64,000 nt of DNA from Anastrepha obliqua (Eukaryota > Arthropoda > Insecta > Diptera > Tephritidae): contig NC_072893.1 of the NCBI RefSeq assembly GCF_027943255.1, forward strand, positions 64,140,001 to 64,204,000, given 5' to 3'. Positions 1-11,100 of the stretch are shown here, piece by piece. Positions within the stretch are counted from its first letter, which is position 1; every line of letters begins with the position of its first letter. The translations under genes were made by a program, and so were the position numbers. Under the pieces are notes generated by a model that saw only the letters and a list, made by a program, of their open reading frames with translations, did no database searches and was not told where the DNA came from.

Positions 1-1430
1 ATTCAACAATAGGCACTCATGCACAGTAATTAGTTGATGAGAGCCACCCTTTTGCCCGTCCTTGCATTTGACTCCACTGCCATAGTCACCGACCTGCCAC
101 TCACTGTTGCTCCAAGCCGCATAGATTGTCAAAGTATATCAAATTAGCGTAAATTTGTACTACAACACACGCCTCTGGCAGCAAGCATATCCATGTACAT
201 ATAAGAAGTTGTCATACATGCGCATACATTTACTCAAATGCAACCCATGTGGGTTTACTCGAAAATGTGATTTTTCTACCGCCCCACTAGTTGAGCGTGC
301 CATGTTGCTGGGTGTCTAAGTTTCCGCATATCACTGTTTGTTTTTTCATTTGCTTTGATTTCTCGCAATTGTCACACTTACACGCTTCTTTTGTGACTTC
401 CTAAGAGTTCATAAGCAAATTATAATTTTTTTGTTTTTCCCTTTACGCTTGCAAAGGCAAGAGCCACCTCAGCCGTTAATTACACTTTTGTTCTTTGACG
501 CTGATTTTGCGGCAAACAATGCTACGACATGCCACTCGACCCTCGATGTCAAAGTTCAACTGTTCGAGTGGCAGCGCCACATAATTCTGGCATGAGTTCC
601 GAGTGGCGAGTGTTTGGGTGGCTTTATTGTGCGGCGAATCGTGGAGTTGACTTAATTTTTGCAGATGTTGCCGCTGCTGCTTCATTCCTCCCCCTGCCTC
701 TCTCCCTGTTTTTCTCGATTTCTCTCTAAGCAGTGCATGGTGTTTTTTTTTTTGCACTTATTCAACCTTTAGCTGCGCCAAATTGGCTGATTCCACACGT
801 TTGATGTGCGACAAACTTGCCTTTAGTGCATGTCACGTATACGTCCCGGTGGCTTCATTTGAACGGCATACACACAATGCGATCGGACGTAGTCGTACGT
901 GTGCCACGTATTTGTCTGTATTGCTTTACTTTTCAAAATGCTGACTGCGGCAGTTGCAATGCTGTGAATTGTCTTGGTTCAGACTTGACATTGTCTTCTT
1001 TTCAATGGGCTGCTGCCAACAACAGTTACACCCTTCTTGTTAAATTTAGTTGTTGGTATGCTGTCACGCACAAACGCTTTGGCTTTATTAATGCTTACAA
1101 GTCATTGACTTGACAATAACCTCAACTCTAACGGCAGCGGGCATTGGCGCATTCTTGTTTGTGTGTGTGTGTGTGTATGTGCTGGCGAGGGAAGGTGACA
1201 CTTAAAGTGAAACCTAATATTGCAGCAGGCAAATACATACAAATATATATACATATGTATACATACTGTACATTTAAAACAGCTTGTTGCTGTGAAACAA
1301 ACCATAATAAAATCTACGCGAATTGTGAGTGCGGATTTTCATTTGCCTGTCTTGAAAGTGTGTTGGCTGGTGCTAGCTCATCTTTCTAGGCTAATAAATA
1401 AAATGTTTTACAGCGAACATAAAAAAGGAA
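1..1430. other. intronic or upstream sequence without a recognisable gene
   Basis: AT-rich sequence with a short TG run near 1160-1177 and TA/CATA-type microsatellite near 1230-1265. Short open frames occur on both strands, but none shows a domain, codon bias or splice structure, and none resembles neurobeachin. It probably belongs to the intron before the first rugose exon seen at 13018, since that exon starts in mid-codon and its upstream partner is not found here. Confidence 0.6.
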
Positions 1431-3625
1431 ATCTTTATATATATATTTCTTATGTTCGTGTGTTTGTCACTGAACTCCTCCTAAACGACTGAACCGATTT
1501 TGATGAAATTTTTTGTGTGTGTTCAATGGGATTCGAGAATGGTTTAGATTCACAATTTGCCGGGAAAATGGTCAAAACGTGGACCCGGGTAACCTTCGGA
1601 TGTGTATATACAATATGGGTATCAAATGAAAGCTGTTGGTGAATGCTTTAGTTCAGAGTATTTTTCATGCCGCTCCGTGACTAGGGTCTCGAGATAGAGA
1701 CCAAAACGTGGACCCTAGAATGTGTTTGTACAATATGGATATCAATTGGAAGCTGTTGGTGAATGCTTTAGTACAGAGTATTTCTCATGCCGCTCCGTGA
1801 CTGGGGTCTCGAGATATAGGTCAAAATGTGGGCCCGGGTAACCTTCGGATGTGTATATACAATATGGGTATCAAATGAAAGCTGTTGGTGAATGCTTTAG
1901 TTCAGAGTATTTTTCATGCCGCTCCGTGACTAGGGTCTCGAGATAGAGACCAAAACGTGGACCCTAGAATGTGTTTGTACAATATGAATGTCAAATTGAA
2001 GCTGTTGGTGAATGCTTTAGTACAGAGTATTTTTCATGCCGCTCCGAGACTGGGGTCTCGAGATATAGGTCAAAACGTGGGCCCGGGTAACCTTCGGATG
2101 TGTATATACAATATGGGTATCAAATGGAAGCTGTTGGTGAATGCTTTAGTTCAGAGTATTTTTCATGCCGCTCCGAGACTGGGGTCTCGAGATATAGGTC
2201 AAAACGTGGGCCCGGGTAACCTTCGGATGTGTATATACAATATGGGTATCAAATGGAAGCTGTTGGTGAATGCTTTAGTTCAGAGTATTTTTCATGCCGC
2301 TCCGTGACTAGGGTCCCGAGATAGAGACCAACACGTGGACCCTAGAATGTGTTTGTACAATATGGATATCAATTGGAAGCTGTTGGTGAATGCTTTAGTA
2401 CAGAGTATTTCTCATGCCGCTCCGTGACTGGGGTCTCGAGATATAGGTCAAAATGTGGGCCCGGGTAACCTTCGGATGTGTATATACAATATGGGTATCA
2501 AATGGAAGCTGTTGGTGAATGCTTTAGTTCAGAGTATTTTTCATGCGGCTCCGTGACTAGGGTCCCGAGATAGAGACCAACACGTGGACCCTAGAATGGG
2601 TTTGTACAATATGGATATCAATTGAAAGCTGTTGGTGAATGCTTTAGTACAGAGTATTTCTCATGCCGCTCCGTGACTGGGGTCTCGAGATATAGGTCAA
2701 AATGTGGGCCCGGGTAACCTTCGGATGTGTATATACAATATGGGTATCAAATGGAAGCTGTTGGTGAATGCTTTAGTTCAAAGTATTTTTCATGCCGCTC
2801 CGAGACTGGGGTCTCGAGATATAGGTCAAAACGTGGGCCCGGGTAACCTTCGGATGTGTATATACAATATGGGTATCAAATGGAAGCTGTTGGCGAATGC
2901 TTTAGTTCAGAGTATTTTTCATGCCGCTCCGTGACTAGGGTCCCGAGATAGAGACCAACACGTGGACCCTAGAATGTGTTTGTACAATATGGATATCAAT
3001 TGGAAGCTGTTGGTGAATGCTTTAGTACAGAGTATTTTTCATGCGGCCCGTGACTAGGGTCCCGAGATAGAGACCAACACGTGGACCCTAGAATGTGTTT
3101 GTACAATATGGATATCAATTGAAAGCTGTTGGTGAATGCTTTAGTACAGAGTATTTCTCATGCCGCTCCGTGACTGGGGTCTCGAGATATAGGTCAAAAC
3201 GTGGGCCCGGGTAACCTTCGGATGTGTATATACAATATGGGTATCAAATGGAAGCTGTTGGTGAATGCTTTAGTTCAGAGTATTTTTCATGCGGCCCGTG
3301 ACTAGGGTCCCGAGATAGAGACCAACACGTGGACCCTAGAATGTGTTTGTACAATATGGATATCAATTGAAAGCTGTTGGTGAATGCTTTAGTACAGAGT
3401 ATTTCTCATGCCGCTCCGTGACTGGGGTCTCGAGATATAGGTCAAAACGTGGGCCCGGGTAACCTTTGGTTGTGGATGTGCAATATGGGCATCAAATGAA
3501 AGCTGTCGATAAGTGCTTTAATGTGGGGTAATTTTCATAACTATTGATGACTAGGGTCTCGAAATATATGCCAAAACGTGGACCCACCATGTCTTTGCCC
3601 AGCGAAGCGGGCCGGGTTTGCTAGT
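1431..3625 (+). mobile_element. Helentron-associated (DINE-1/HINE-like) non-autonomous element
   Basis: The left part (about 1450-1530) reads as the widespread insect repeat with the phrase 'gaaccgattttgatgaaatt', and the right end (3598-3624) is a GC-rich segment 'agcgaagcgggccgggtttg' followed by CTAG, the kind of terminus seen in insect Helitron/Helentron elements. Between them sits a minisatellite of about 2 kb, also typical of DINE-1 family members. There is no replicase or helicase frame, so it would be non-autonomous. The family call is from remembered consensus features; exact ends and orientation are uncertain. Confidence 0.55.
1578..3590 (+). repeat. minisatellite of alternating 129 bp and 120 bp units
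   Basis: About 16 tandem units. Type A (129 bp, for example 2077-2205 and 2206-2334) begins GTGGGCCCGGGTAACC; type B (120 bp, for example 2335-2454) begins GTGGACCCTAGAATG. Both share a core containing 'aagctgttggtgaatgcttt' and end with a CTCGAGATA segment. A and B mostly alternate, giving a higher-order unit near 249 bp, with local A-A runs at 2077-2334 and 2704-2961 and a B-B run near 2962-3198. The last unit (about 3450-3590) is degenerate. Open frames crossing units are by-products of the repeat because the 129 bp period is a multiple of three. Confidence 0.9.
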
Positions 3626-3977
3626 ATATATATAATACTTCTTCCTTTAACCCCTAGTGGAGCAAAGGGCGTCAATATATAAAAAATCACAGTCGTTGTT
3701 CCTTATCGTTGTTACGTAGCAAAAGACAATCTCTATCCTTATGCGATATCCAAAAGTTGGCAACGAGGATTTTCGTTTATTTATTTGAGACTTTGACGAT
3801 CCCGTTACCGAATTTGGCGGCTCATCAGCAAATGATATTCGGATAAGTAGGTCCACCTAAAACCTCCTACACCTCCAAGTAGGTATTGTCCATTTTAGTC
3901 CGCGAGTGGTATTTTATTTCCTAAGTAGGATGCAACCGATTGAAGACAGACAATTCCATACGGCAAAGAAAAAGTTA

Positions 3978-5248
3978 ATAGGACTATGAATAAGTTCATG
4001 CGGTTTTACAACAGATGGCGTAACTTGATTATTATTCCATCGATCCACGTTTCCAAACATTCATTGGAGAGCTACTGTCGTAAGGCACAAACGTCAGTAT
4101 AAGTTTTTTATTTGAAGCGTAAACAACAATATTTTTACCACACTTGAAAATGTCGAATTTCGTGCCAAATAATGTGTTTTTGCGGGGAATTCTTCTTCAT
4201 TATTTTAATATGAAGAAAAAAGCAGCCGAAAGTCATCGTATCTTGGTGGAAGTTTATGGTGAGCATGCTCTAGCTGAGCGAACGTGCCAGAAGTGGTTTG
4301 CACGCTTTAAAAGTGGTGATTTTGGCTTGGAAGACGAAGAACGCGAGGGTGCGCCGCCAAATTGGAGGAATTGCTCGATCAAGATCCGGCTCAAACGCAA
4401 GAAGAGGTTGCAAAAACTTTGGGAGTTGATCAATCAACCATTTCCAAACGTTTAAAAGCCATGGGAATGATCCGAAAGGTAGGCCATTGGGTGCCGTATG
4501 AATTGAAGCCAAGAGACGTTGAACGCCGTTTTATTGCATGCGAACAACTGCTTCAACGGCACAAAAGAAAGGGTTTTTTGCATCGGATTGTGACTGGCGA
4601 TGAAAAGTGGGTCCATTACGACAATCCAAAACGTCGGGCAACGTATGGATACCCTGGCCATGCTTCAACATCGACGTCGGCGCAGAATATTCATGGCCTG
4701 AAGGTTATGCTGTGTATCTGGTGGGACCAGCTGGGTGTTGTGTATTATGAGCTACTGAAACCGAATGAAACGATTACGGGGGATGTCTACCGACGACAAT
4801 TGATGCGTTTGAGCCGAGCACTGCGAGAAAAACGGCCGCAATACGCCGATAGACACGACAAAGTTATTTTGCAACATGACAATGCTCGGCCACATGTTGC
4901 ACAAGTGGTCAAAACATACTTAGAAACGCTCAAATGGGATGTCCTACCCCACCCGCCGTATAGTCCAGACCTTGCGCCATCCGATTACTATCTCTTCCGA
5001 TCGATGCAACATGGCCTGGCTGACCAGCACTTCCGTAATTACGATGAAGTCAAAAAATGGATCGATTCGTGGATTGCGGCAAAACCGACCGAATTTTTCA
5101 CAAAGGGAATCCGTGAATTGCCAGAAAGATGGGAAAAAGTAGTAGTAAGCGATGGACAATACTTTGAATATTAAATTTGTAACCATTTTACGTCAATAAA
5201 GTTTCAAATTTCGAAAAAAAAACCGCACGAACTTATTCATAGTCCTAT
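3978..5248 (+). mobile_element. mariner element, copy 1 (defective)
   Basis: A 1271 bp element with inverted ends (left starts ATAGGACTATGAATAAGTTC, right ends in the complement) flanked by TA at 3976-3977 and 5249-5250, the mariner target duplication. It is a close sister of the complete copy at 15731-17017 on the other strand and is 16 bp shorter, which equals the deletion seen in its transposase gene. Few other changes separate the two, so both inserted recently compared with the other transposon relics here. Confidence 0.95.
4150..5174 (+). pseudogene. mariner transposase, frameshifted by a 16 bp deletion
   Basis: The frame opens at the ATG at 4150 (MSNFVPNN) and encodes the N-terminal HTH region as far as EREGAPP near 4360. 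A 16 bp gap relative to the copy at 15804-16844 then shifts the frame; the remaining protein resumes as EELLDQDPAQTQ and runs to the stop at 5172-5174. The catalytic part is intact: TGDEKW, HDNARPH and YSPDLAPSD supply a DD34D triad, and the WVPYEL motif is present. Apart from the gap, the protein differs from the other copy at about three residues (I/M at 134, L/M at 200, V/A at 338, numbered on the complete copy). Confidence 0.93.
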
Positions 5249-5351
5249 TATATAATATTTATTGTTTATTGGCAAAGCAAGTGTGCCAGATTTTGATATG
5301 AGAGGTGTTTTGAGAAAAAAATAAATTAGTAAGAAGTAAAACAAGCAAAGG

Positions 5352-5464
5352 TTGTACATTCGAATCCCACTTAAAGCACGGTCCTCGCACTTTTCCAAAC
5401 TTACCTACTTTCCTAGTTTCTCAGAAAAAAAAAAAAATAAAAATAATAATAAGAATAATAATTC
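5352..5464. repeat. A-rich, possibly SINE-tail sequence
   Basis: A stretch with a tRNA B-box-like phrase (CATTCGAATCCC at 5358-5369) leads into an A-rich tract of AAT units (5427-5463). This could be the decayed end of a tRNA-derived retroposon, but no A box or matching copy was found. Confidence 0.3.
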
Positions 5465-5885
5465 ATTCCTCAACCCCAACAACCTTATCCTTTACATCCT
5501 TACTCCCGCACAAAAAGTCAGCGCATTACTTGCATTGTGGCTGCTAAAACAAGAAAAAAACAAAGGAAAATATACAGTTACATAAGGCATCAATGGCGCC
5601 AGTAAGAGGAAGCGGGTAATAGCGCGAATACACCAAATTTAGCGAAGTCCTCAACCACCGGTGGGATCCTTCTGCCAGAAAAATGTGAGACATAGATGGC
5701 GCTCCAAGCAGCAAGAAGGCGTTGTTCCTAAGCAACGACAGGTGGGCATTCCCACTACTTAGGACTGGTAGCGGCAGGCTAATCACCTACCCTGCCAGAA
5801 AGCAAAATAGATTAACGAAACCAACGCAAGACTGGGTCCACTTGTCGAGACCCTATGCTCCCGAGTGGAGTGAACAAGGAAAAAA
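5465..5885 (+). mobile_element. 3' fragment of a non-LTR retrotransposon, sense copy
   Basis: Reads from 'aaccttatcc' to 'cccgagtggagtgaacaagg' followed by an A-rich tail (5880-5918), as expected for a LINE 3' end. A second copy lies on the opposite strand at 24370-24795 and matches over most of its length, including the stretches around 'tgccagaaagcaaaatag' and 'aaccaacgcaagactgg'. No reverse transcriptase is left in either copy. The assignment to a LINE rests on the A-rich tail and the 5' truncation; the clade is not certain. Confidence 0.55.
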
Positions 5886-6299
5886 TAAAAATAAAATAAA
5901 AAAAAACAAAAAAACAATATCAATATTTTGGCTTTTTTCATTTCAAAATCTGACTAAATATAAGGAATTTCGGATGTGTCTTATTAGTATTACTAAACCA
6001 AGAACTGGACGTTCTGTTGAGAAAATTACTGTTATAGCGCAAAGAGTTGCGGAACAACTTTCAACATCGATATCTTGACATTCTTAAAAACTAGATATTC
6101 ATGAATCAACTATTTAGCAGATTTTATCTGTGGACGTGCTGCTTATGGTGGACATTTAAATGATGTCATTTTGTTCGTATAACTGCTTCGAATAAAAATA
6201 ATGAAATCTGAAAGATCTACATACATATTTAGATAACTTATTTTTAAATTAGCCGCGTCTTTTGAAAGACCATTTATGTGATTGTAATGATAAGTCATT

Positions 6300-7240
6300 A
6301 AAGGCCTCTACATTTCTTTGTATATATTGTTTTTTACTTTTTCTTATATTTACATGTTTTTAGCTTTTTTTTTATTTTTATTAATTTATTTTTTTATATA
6401 TTTTTTTTCTGTCACGGCCCTCTTCATATTTTCGTTATTTTGCTTTTTTATTTTCATTTTATTTTTTTTATTTGTGTTTTTATTTATATTTTGTTTCTTG
6501 TTTTCTGTCGCTGCTCTCTGCATTTTTTCATTCAATTATTTTGCCTTTCTATTTTCATTTTATACATTTTATTTTTAATTTTACGCTCAATTGCAGTTTT
6601 ATTTATATAATATATTTTTAAATTTTAATTTTATTTATTTAGTTTTGTATGTTAATCCCAACGTTCAAAATTTTCTGTTTAATTGTTTTTTAATTTTTAT
6701 ACTTCTATTTTTATTTTTACTTTCACTAAAATTTTCACTTTTAGCTATTTATTTTTTAAATTTCTTTTGTATTTATTTATTATTATTTGTTTTTAGTTTT
6801 TTATGGCTACAACAGCCCTCTGCACTTTAATTTAATTAAAGGTTTTTTTATGTTTTTACTTTTATTTTAATTTTTTACTTTTACTTTTATTAATATTTTT
6901 CTCTTTTAATTAGTTATTTTTCATATATTTATTTATTTATTATTATGTTTTTAGTTTTCTTTAGTTTTTATGGTTATCACAGCCCTCTGCGTTTTAATGT
7001 AATTTATTTATTTTACTTTTATTTTTATTTTAACTTTTATTGATATTTTCACTTTTAATTTTTTATTTTTTATTTATTTATTTTTCTTTCTTTAGGTTTC
7101 TTTTCTTTTCTGCGGTTATCTCCCATTCTGCTTTGTATTTATTGTAATTGAATTCTTTTTAAGCCTTCTACATATATTTTTACTTTTATTAACATTTAAT
7201 TATTTATTTCTTATTTATATATTTATTATTATTATTTTTT
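6300..7240. repeat. T-rich, strand-asymmetric decayed tandem repeat
   Basis: About 940 bp with a strong excess of T over A on the + strand. A recurring marker close to 'cagccctctgc' appears near 6416, 6508, 6813 and 6981, with a weaker form near 7120, each followed by a long T-rich stretch, so the tract looks like a diverged tandem array of units of roughly 100-300 bp. The long hydrophobic frames across it (6318-6578, 6591-6830) are only translations of T-rich DNA. Confidence 0.6.
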
Positions 7241-8454
7241 TGCCTCGTCCAATTTCATTAATTTGGTTTTTCGCCTCTGATTTTCGAAATGGTGGGAGTA
7301 TTTTCTTATTCTTTACAAATGCTCAAGAACTATGCTGAAAATAAGGTAAAACTGGTTTTCTGTAGGAAAATTCTACAACACTTAATAAATTATCCCACCT
7401 GCGCTTGCATATTTCCCACACTGCCTTCTACATTGCTCTTACTGCTATGGCTACTGTTGGCATAACATTTTCTGTTAAGCCAAGTAACACCATTCTAAAA
7501 GTGAGTTAGCGGGCTTCGGACATTTCGGACATTTCGTGCAAAGTTAAGCATTTAAATGCACTGCTACAGCTCAGCGAAAACTTTAGTTCGGACCCTGTGG
7601 AAGTATAAACTTTTTTCGGCATCTATTCCGCACTTCGATTTTTTCCATCATCAGCTTGAATTCTTACCATTTTATGGTGTAATTATAAAATTCCAAGAAT
7701 GTCTACATTTACTGACTATTGCTATCATTTTTGTCACAACAAGTTGCCAAATCGCTTTGCGTTATTAACTATATTGAAGTTTTACTTTAAAATGACAATT
7801 GCCACGGAGCGCATTTGTGGCATTAAAATGATTCTCTTTTCGTTGCTTTCTGTATGTTTGCATTGGAAATGCCTGTGAGTGTTTATATGTATGCAGCCAA
7901 CAAGCCGTTGTGCAAGTGGCTGTTGCCATTAAAACTTTCAAGTTTATTTGCTCATGCTAACGGCCGCTTGAGTCCATAAAATTGAGTGGATTGAAAATAG
8001 AACTGTACGGCACACACTGCAACACTCTCTTTGCAAGTTTGTAAGCATGTTTCGTTTTATTTTTAACTTCATGACAAGTTTCTAAAGTTGTAGAAGAATA
8101 AAAGCGTATGTGTTAGTATTGGCACAAGCATTTTCATAAGTACTTATTTTTTAACAACGTACTTTTATGGTGTTGCTTGCTTCTGAAAGTTTGGAAAATA
8201 TGTACCTATAGGAATTTATCTATACGATACGTTTCTATTAAGTAAATGTCCAAGTTAATTTTTTGATGACGTAAATTACGAGTTGTAATGTAGTAGATTT
8301 GCGTAATAAAAATAAAAAAAAATTCAAAATGGCAGCATCAAATTGGATATCCACCGGAAAAACCCATGGCGCCTTTTTCTGTCTCTGATATATTAATTTA
8401 AAGTAGTTTTCCCCAATTCCGTATGAGTAACAAGAATTACTCCTCAAAAAAAGC
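7241..8454. other. intronic sequence without recognised features
   Basis: Ordinary AT-rich sequence. Short frames (for example 7556-7768 and 8238-8447) have no recognisable domain or splice-site support. Nothing repeated within the window was noticed. Confidence 0.5.
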
Positions 8455-8652
8455 TAGAAAAAGCGATATCGAAGCGTATTTTGGCTCCAAAGACAAACAA
8501 TTTTTTGAGCAGGGAATTAAAAATTTGCCTATTGGGAAGACATTGTAAATAATGAAGTGAAATATATTATCGATAAATAAATACTTAAAACATTTTTTTC
8601 ATTAATTTTAAAACCCCCTTTAAAAAACGCACGAACTTATGGGCTGACCTGA
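8455..8652 (+). mobile_element. 3' relic of a second, older mariner lineage
   Basis: The stretch around 8462-8520 translates to SDIEAYFGSKDKQFFEQGIK, the usual C-terminal segment of a mariner transposase, followed after a frameshift by VNNEVKYIID and a stop near 8577. About 60 bases later an end-like segment (ACGCACGAACTTATGGGC, 8627-8644) recalls mariner inverted termini. Only the last 35-40 codons and the 3' end remain. The protein differs clearly from the two copies at 3978 and 15731, so this is another subfamily. Confidence 0.7.
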
Positions 8653-9417
8653 TACCATCAGTAATTTCGCCCGCTTCTCAACTGAAGATGTATTTCTGGG
8701 TCTCAGTCGAGATAGGAAAGCGAACTGGAAAATAAATATAATATAATATTCCTGTGTTACAGGAAGGTCAATTGATCAAAGTATTTTTGATATTATCGTA
8801 AATTTTTCTGCAAATTGAGTAGTTTTTAGCTTGAGTGTAATAAGAAGTAGACACATAAAATAGAATAAAAAAATTACAAATTTTAGGTATATTCAATGTT
8901 TGGTACAGGGGTTTTTAATTTGAAATATATGCTGTTCCTTTAAACAATTTTCTAAATTTTTGTTTTTATTTTTAGGATAATAAATTTTTTAAGAAGTTAA
9001 TTTTAATTGTTTTGTTAGAAGTTGTATTTCTTCGAATTTCAAACGGGCGATATGAGTTGAATTTTCCACAGATTTTTCACTGGTTCCTTGGACATATTTT
9101 AATATGCAAAAATGAAAATTCCTGAAACTGTAAGGGATTACTGAGCAAGTAGCAGCTAATAATGAGAAAAATAAGAAAAAATTAAAAATAACAAAAATAA
9201 TTTTTTTCTTCAAAAATGTTTAACCAAAAATGTAATTTTTTTCATAGAAGATGTACTTCTAAAGAAAAAAAGTTTTTTTTATTTAGTTTTTATTATATTC
9301 AAGTCTATAAACATCCTGCATTTAAAAAAAAATGAACGACATTGTTCAAACTATTTGGTTCATCGCACATTGACTTACTTATTAGGTACATGGAAAGAAA
9401 TATGTAAGTAAAAACTA
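8653..9417. other. intronic sequence without recognised features
   Basis: AT-rich sequence with homopolymer runs; no coding, RNA or repeat feature could be supported. Confidence 0.5.
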
Positions 9418-9425
9418 TACCTTTT

Positions 9426-9535
9426 CAACTTCAAATTGGGACTAAACAACTTCAAATTGGGAATAAACACATTCAAATTGGGACTAAACAATTTCAAATT
9501 GGGAATAAACAATTTCAACTTTAGTAATAAGAATT
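9426..9535 (-). repeat. left terminal array of 21 bp units
   Basis: Four full and one partial 21 bp unit of the form 'caacttcaaattgggactaa', with alternating variants (GGGACTAAA and GGGAATAAA). It is the inverted counterpart of the array at 10905-11085 and may be a transposase-binding array, which is an inference from position. Confidence 0.85.
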
Positions 9536-9726
9536 TTAAGTTGGAATTTAGCATTTTAAGTAGAAATTAAGCATTTTTAAATTGATGCAAATTTGAAGTT
9601 ATTTATTGTAACATACTAAACATTATAAATCATCATAACAAATAACACAACTAATAATTGAAAAGGTATATATATATAATAACACAACAAATTAAATTGA
9701 TTAATACAAATAATTATTACATATGA

Positions 9727-10779
9727 TTAAAAAGACATGTCATTCATATTTAACGCATCTGGTATAAATCTTTGGACTTGGGCGACATATTTGGCACAAG
9801 TAGCTACATTTAATTTGGCGATGTTCGGTTGTATTACATTTTCTAGCCGTTGCAGGCGATACTCAGTTTGAGTCATATCTACTCTATTTTCGCCAGCCAA
9901 AATTTGTGGCAGTTCAATTGCCAGCTCACGTTTTACACCAGCTTTCAGGGTTGACCAGGCAAGCTCAATTGGGTTGAGCACTGGGCTGTATGGACTTAAT
10001 CTCAGCAGGCGGTGATCAACAAATTCGTTTTCTGCAAAGACATCCTCAATGGAAGTATGGCTAGGTGCATTATTTATTACCAATATTACTGGTGATTGGT
10101 AAATATTTCGAGCATTACGAAGACAACGACGAACAAACTCATTAGCTTCTGCTTTTTTAAATGCACCTCTTCTTACTTCATGATGAATTAAACCCAGATT
10201 TCCTATACATCCAATTAGGTGAATATTAGCTCCACGACTTCCAGCTGAAATATACGTACAACGGCTTCCTTTTTTGGACCGGCCTCGTTTTCTGGATATA
10301 AATAAGTTAAAATTGGTTTCATCCATATAAATAATTGGTTTATTCTCCGATTGATATTCTAAAAGTTTCTGAACATACACACATCTTTTTCTTTTATTTT
10401 CTTCATTATTTGCTCATTCAGGTTCATTTCGAATCTCTTTCAATGTATAGATTAAATTATCTAAATGTTTGCGGAAACATTCTGTAGAGGCATTAACGTG
10501 ATGATGGTGCTGGAATTTTTCTTTAAGTTGTTTTAGTGTTATTTTTGGATTTTCTTCAATATATTGTTCCATTAAAAAATGATGTTCATTTGTTATTTTA
10601 TTTTTCCTTTTTCCTCCACGTTGTTTTTCACTTTGTGGGTTTTCCTTAACCCACCTATATGCAGTAGACTTTTTTACTCCTAATGTGTTTGATAGTGCTC
10701 TCCAATCTTCATTCTTGTTGTACATTGCTTGAATTTGTTTTTTAATATTATCAGCTTCAATTTTTTTAATGTAAGCCAT
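9727..10779 (-). pseudogene. DDE transposase, one internal stop and one catalytic substitution
   Basis: The frame begins at 10779 (MAYIKKIEADNIK) and has an N-terminal HTH segment (WRALSNTLGVKKSTAYRW, residues about 26-43). A TGA at 10411-10413 interrupts it after 121 codons; the same frame continues through ANNEENKRKR into the catalytic region and stops near 9727, making about 350 codons overall. The first catalytic Asp is in YMDETNFN. The second position reads INNAPSHT where the family has DNAPSHT, so Asp is replaced by Asn. The third is the Glu in YSPVLNPIE; 35 residues separate positions two and three. The stop and the Asn change together indicate an inactive gene, although the frame is otherwise open. 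Confidence 0.85.
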
Positions 10780-10904
10780 TTCACGGTGTCATATTAATTA
10801 ATAAAATATGAATAAAATAAGAAAAATAAAATTCAACAAAAATATCGGTTTTACGCACAGCATTCTTTATTTATTTAATTACAATCCTTATGACTAAAGT
10901 TTAA

Positions 10905-11085
10905 AAGACATTCAAATTGTTTATTCCCAATTTGAATGTGTCTATTCCTAATTTGAAATTGTTTAGTCCCAATTTGAATGTATTTATTCCCAATTTGAAG
11001 TTGTTTAGTCCCAATTTGAAGTTGTTTAGTTCCAATTTGAAGTTGTTTAGTCCCAATTTGAAGTTGTTTAGTCCCAATTTGAAGT
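10905..11085 (+). repeat. right terminal array of 21 bp units
   Basis: Eight or more 21 bp units of the form 'tttagtcccaatttgaagtt', inverted relative to 9426-9535. The inner units are more diverged than the outer ones (those at 11020-11085 are almost identical), which suggests recent expansion or homogenisation at the outer end. The peptide repeat QIGTKQL on the - strand is a by-product of this array, since 21 is a multiple of three. Confidence 0.9.
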
Positions 11086-11100
11086 TGAAAAGGTATAGAC

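Larger units (their letters stand above)
9418..11095 (-). mobile_element. IS630/Tc1-superfamily element with repeat-filled inverted ends
   Basis: A 1678 bp element bounded by TACCTTTTCAACTTCAAA on the left and its complement on the right, flanked by TA at 9416-9417 and 11096-11097. Each end carries tandem 21 bp units built on 'aacttcaaattgggactaaa': about four full units on the left (9426-9510) and eight on the right (10920-11085). A single transposase-like gene lies between on the - strand (9727-10779). The structure (TA duplication, DDE-type transposase, one gene) places it in the IS630-Tc1-mariner superfamily, but the protein is not close to the mariner or Tc1 relics elsewhere in the window. 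It is defective here. Confidence 0.85.

Noticed and set aside
1957..2934. Repetitive open frames (1957-2307, 2704-2934) with MGIKWKLLVNALVQ units
   Set aside because: They arise because the 129 bp minisatellite unit is a multiple of three; B units close the frame and there is no start context or domain.
6318..6830. Hydrophobic, membrane-like frames
   Set aside because: T-rich DNA translates to Phe/Leu/Tyr-rich peptides; no conserved features.
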